In this document: positions 11,746 through 11,996 of the stretch, one piece after another
Position numbering within the stretch: position 1 is the stretch's first letter
How the letters are laid out: each line of letters opens with the position of its first letter
Assembly: GCA_003155465.1 (NCBI GenBank)
Contig: PMCR01000595.1
Span: 1 to 11,996, forward strand
From: Myxococcales bacterium
Lineage (GTDB): Bacteria; Myxococcota; Polyangia; Fen-1088
DNA length: 11,996 bases
Direction: 5' to 3'
Notes under the pieces: generated by a model
Told to the model about the DNA's origin: nothing
The model's database searches: none
The model's input: the letters and a program-made list of their open reading frames with translations, nothing else
Made by a program: the position numbers and the translations under genes

Positions 11746-11996
11746 ATGATTCAATTCGTCCGAAAAGCACGGCTTGGCTGCTTCTCACTGGCCTTGATGT
11801 TGGCGATGGCGATACCGAGCATGGCGTCTGCCCAGGCCACCGCAGACGCAGTCTTGATAAAGACCTTCGACATCAGCGCCGCAGGTCCAGGGCCCAGGAT
11901 GCGGGCGGGCGATCTGAACGGGGACGGCAGGCTTGACTTTCTGCTGTGTGACGCCACCGACGATACTCCCAGCTACGTGGCCATGCTTACGGCCTA
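11746..11996 (+). CDS. Secreted FG-GAP/VCBS-type repeat protein (N-terminal part, runs off window)
   Basis: The first 83 residues are visible. A classical signal peptide has a basic start (MIQFVRKARLG), a hydrophobic core (CFSLALMLAMAIPSM) and an ASAQ-A cleavage site near residue 30, so the protein is exported. The mature part begins with VLIKTFDISAAG and reaches MRAGDLNGDGRLDFLLCD, the Ca-binding DxNxDG turn of FG-GAP/VCBS beta-propeller repeats, as found in surface adhesins and some secreted polysaccharide lyases. The enzyme or binding class cannot be told from this fragment. The ATG at 11746 has AGGGGAA 4 bases upstream. It is separated by 316 bp from the signalling operon and probably belongs to another unit. 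Confidence 0.8.
   Translation, partial: MIQFVRKARLGCFSLALMLAMAIPSMASAQATADAVLIKTFDISAAGPGPRMRAGDLNGDGRLDFLLCDATDDTPSYVAMLTA

Noticed and set aside
1..11996. CRISPR array, tRNA, rRNA, complete insertion sequence or attachment site
   Set aside because: I saw no regularly spaced direct repeats, tRNA cloverleaf, rRNA sequence, transposase or integrase coding sequence in the window.

Overview
The window comes from a GC-rich, flagellated bacterium. A eukaryote-type Ser/Thr kinase, an FHA protein, a sigma-54 activator, a PAS hybrid histidine kinase and several HDOD proteins packed together suggest Myxococcota or another deltaproteobacterial lineage. This placement is inferred from gene content; no rRNA or phylogenetic marker is present.

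Layout. The left half (1-6280) is read on the minus strand. In transcription order it holds a Ser/Thr kinase-HDOD fusion (6280-4253), an FHA protein and a FleQ-like sigma-54 activator in a TGATG-coupled pair (4029-2264), a secreted or membrane-anchored helical-repeat protein (2027-645), flgB (581-138) and the start of flgC (125, running off the window). The right half is read on the plus strand: a membrane PAS-histidine kinase-receiver hybrid (6454-8223) and three HDOD genes (8230-9168, 9187-10158, 10155-11429), very tightly spaced and clearly one operon; the last carries a C-terminal PilZ-like domain. A 173-bp divergent region separates the halves. After a 316-bp gap, a secreted FG-GAP-type protein starts at 11746 and is cut by the window end.

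Regulation. Three minus-strand intergenic spaces hold sequences close to the -24/-12 sigma-54 promoter (YTGGCACGRNNNTTGCW, exact GG-N10-GC spacing): before flgB (12 of 14 specified positions), before the FHA-activator pair (12 of 14) and before the helical-repeat gene (11 of 14). About 75 and 111 bp upstream of the predicted FHA-operon start lie two copies of GTCGG-N4-CCGAC. These share the 14-bp GTC-N8-GAC layout of the FleQ box as I recall it, and the activator's C-terminal helix-turn-helix (TTLVEKLRRR) is FleQ-like. A near-copy lies in the divergent region upstream of the kinase gene.

Working model (inference). The sigma-54 activator has no N-terminal sensory domain. Its coupled FHA partner could receive a phosphothreonine signal, perhaps from the neighbouring kinase-HDOD protein, and the activator would then drive its own operon, the helical-repeat gene and the flgBC rod operon. 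The divergent histidine kinase/three-HDOD operon would add a second sensory input, with a possible cyclic-di-GMP link through the PilZ-like domain. Four HDOD modules in about 7 kb beside flagellar genes is the most unusual feature of the window.
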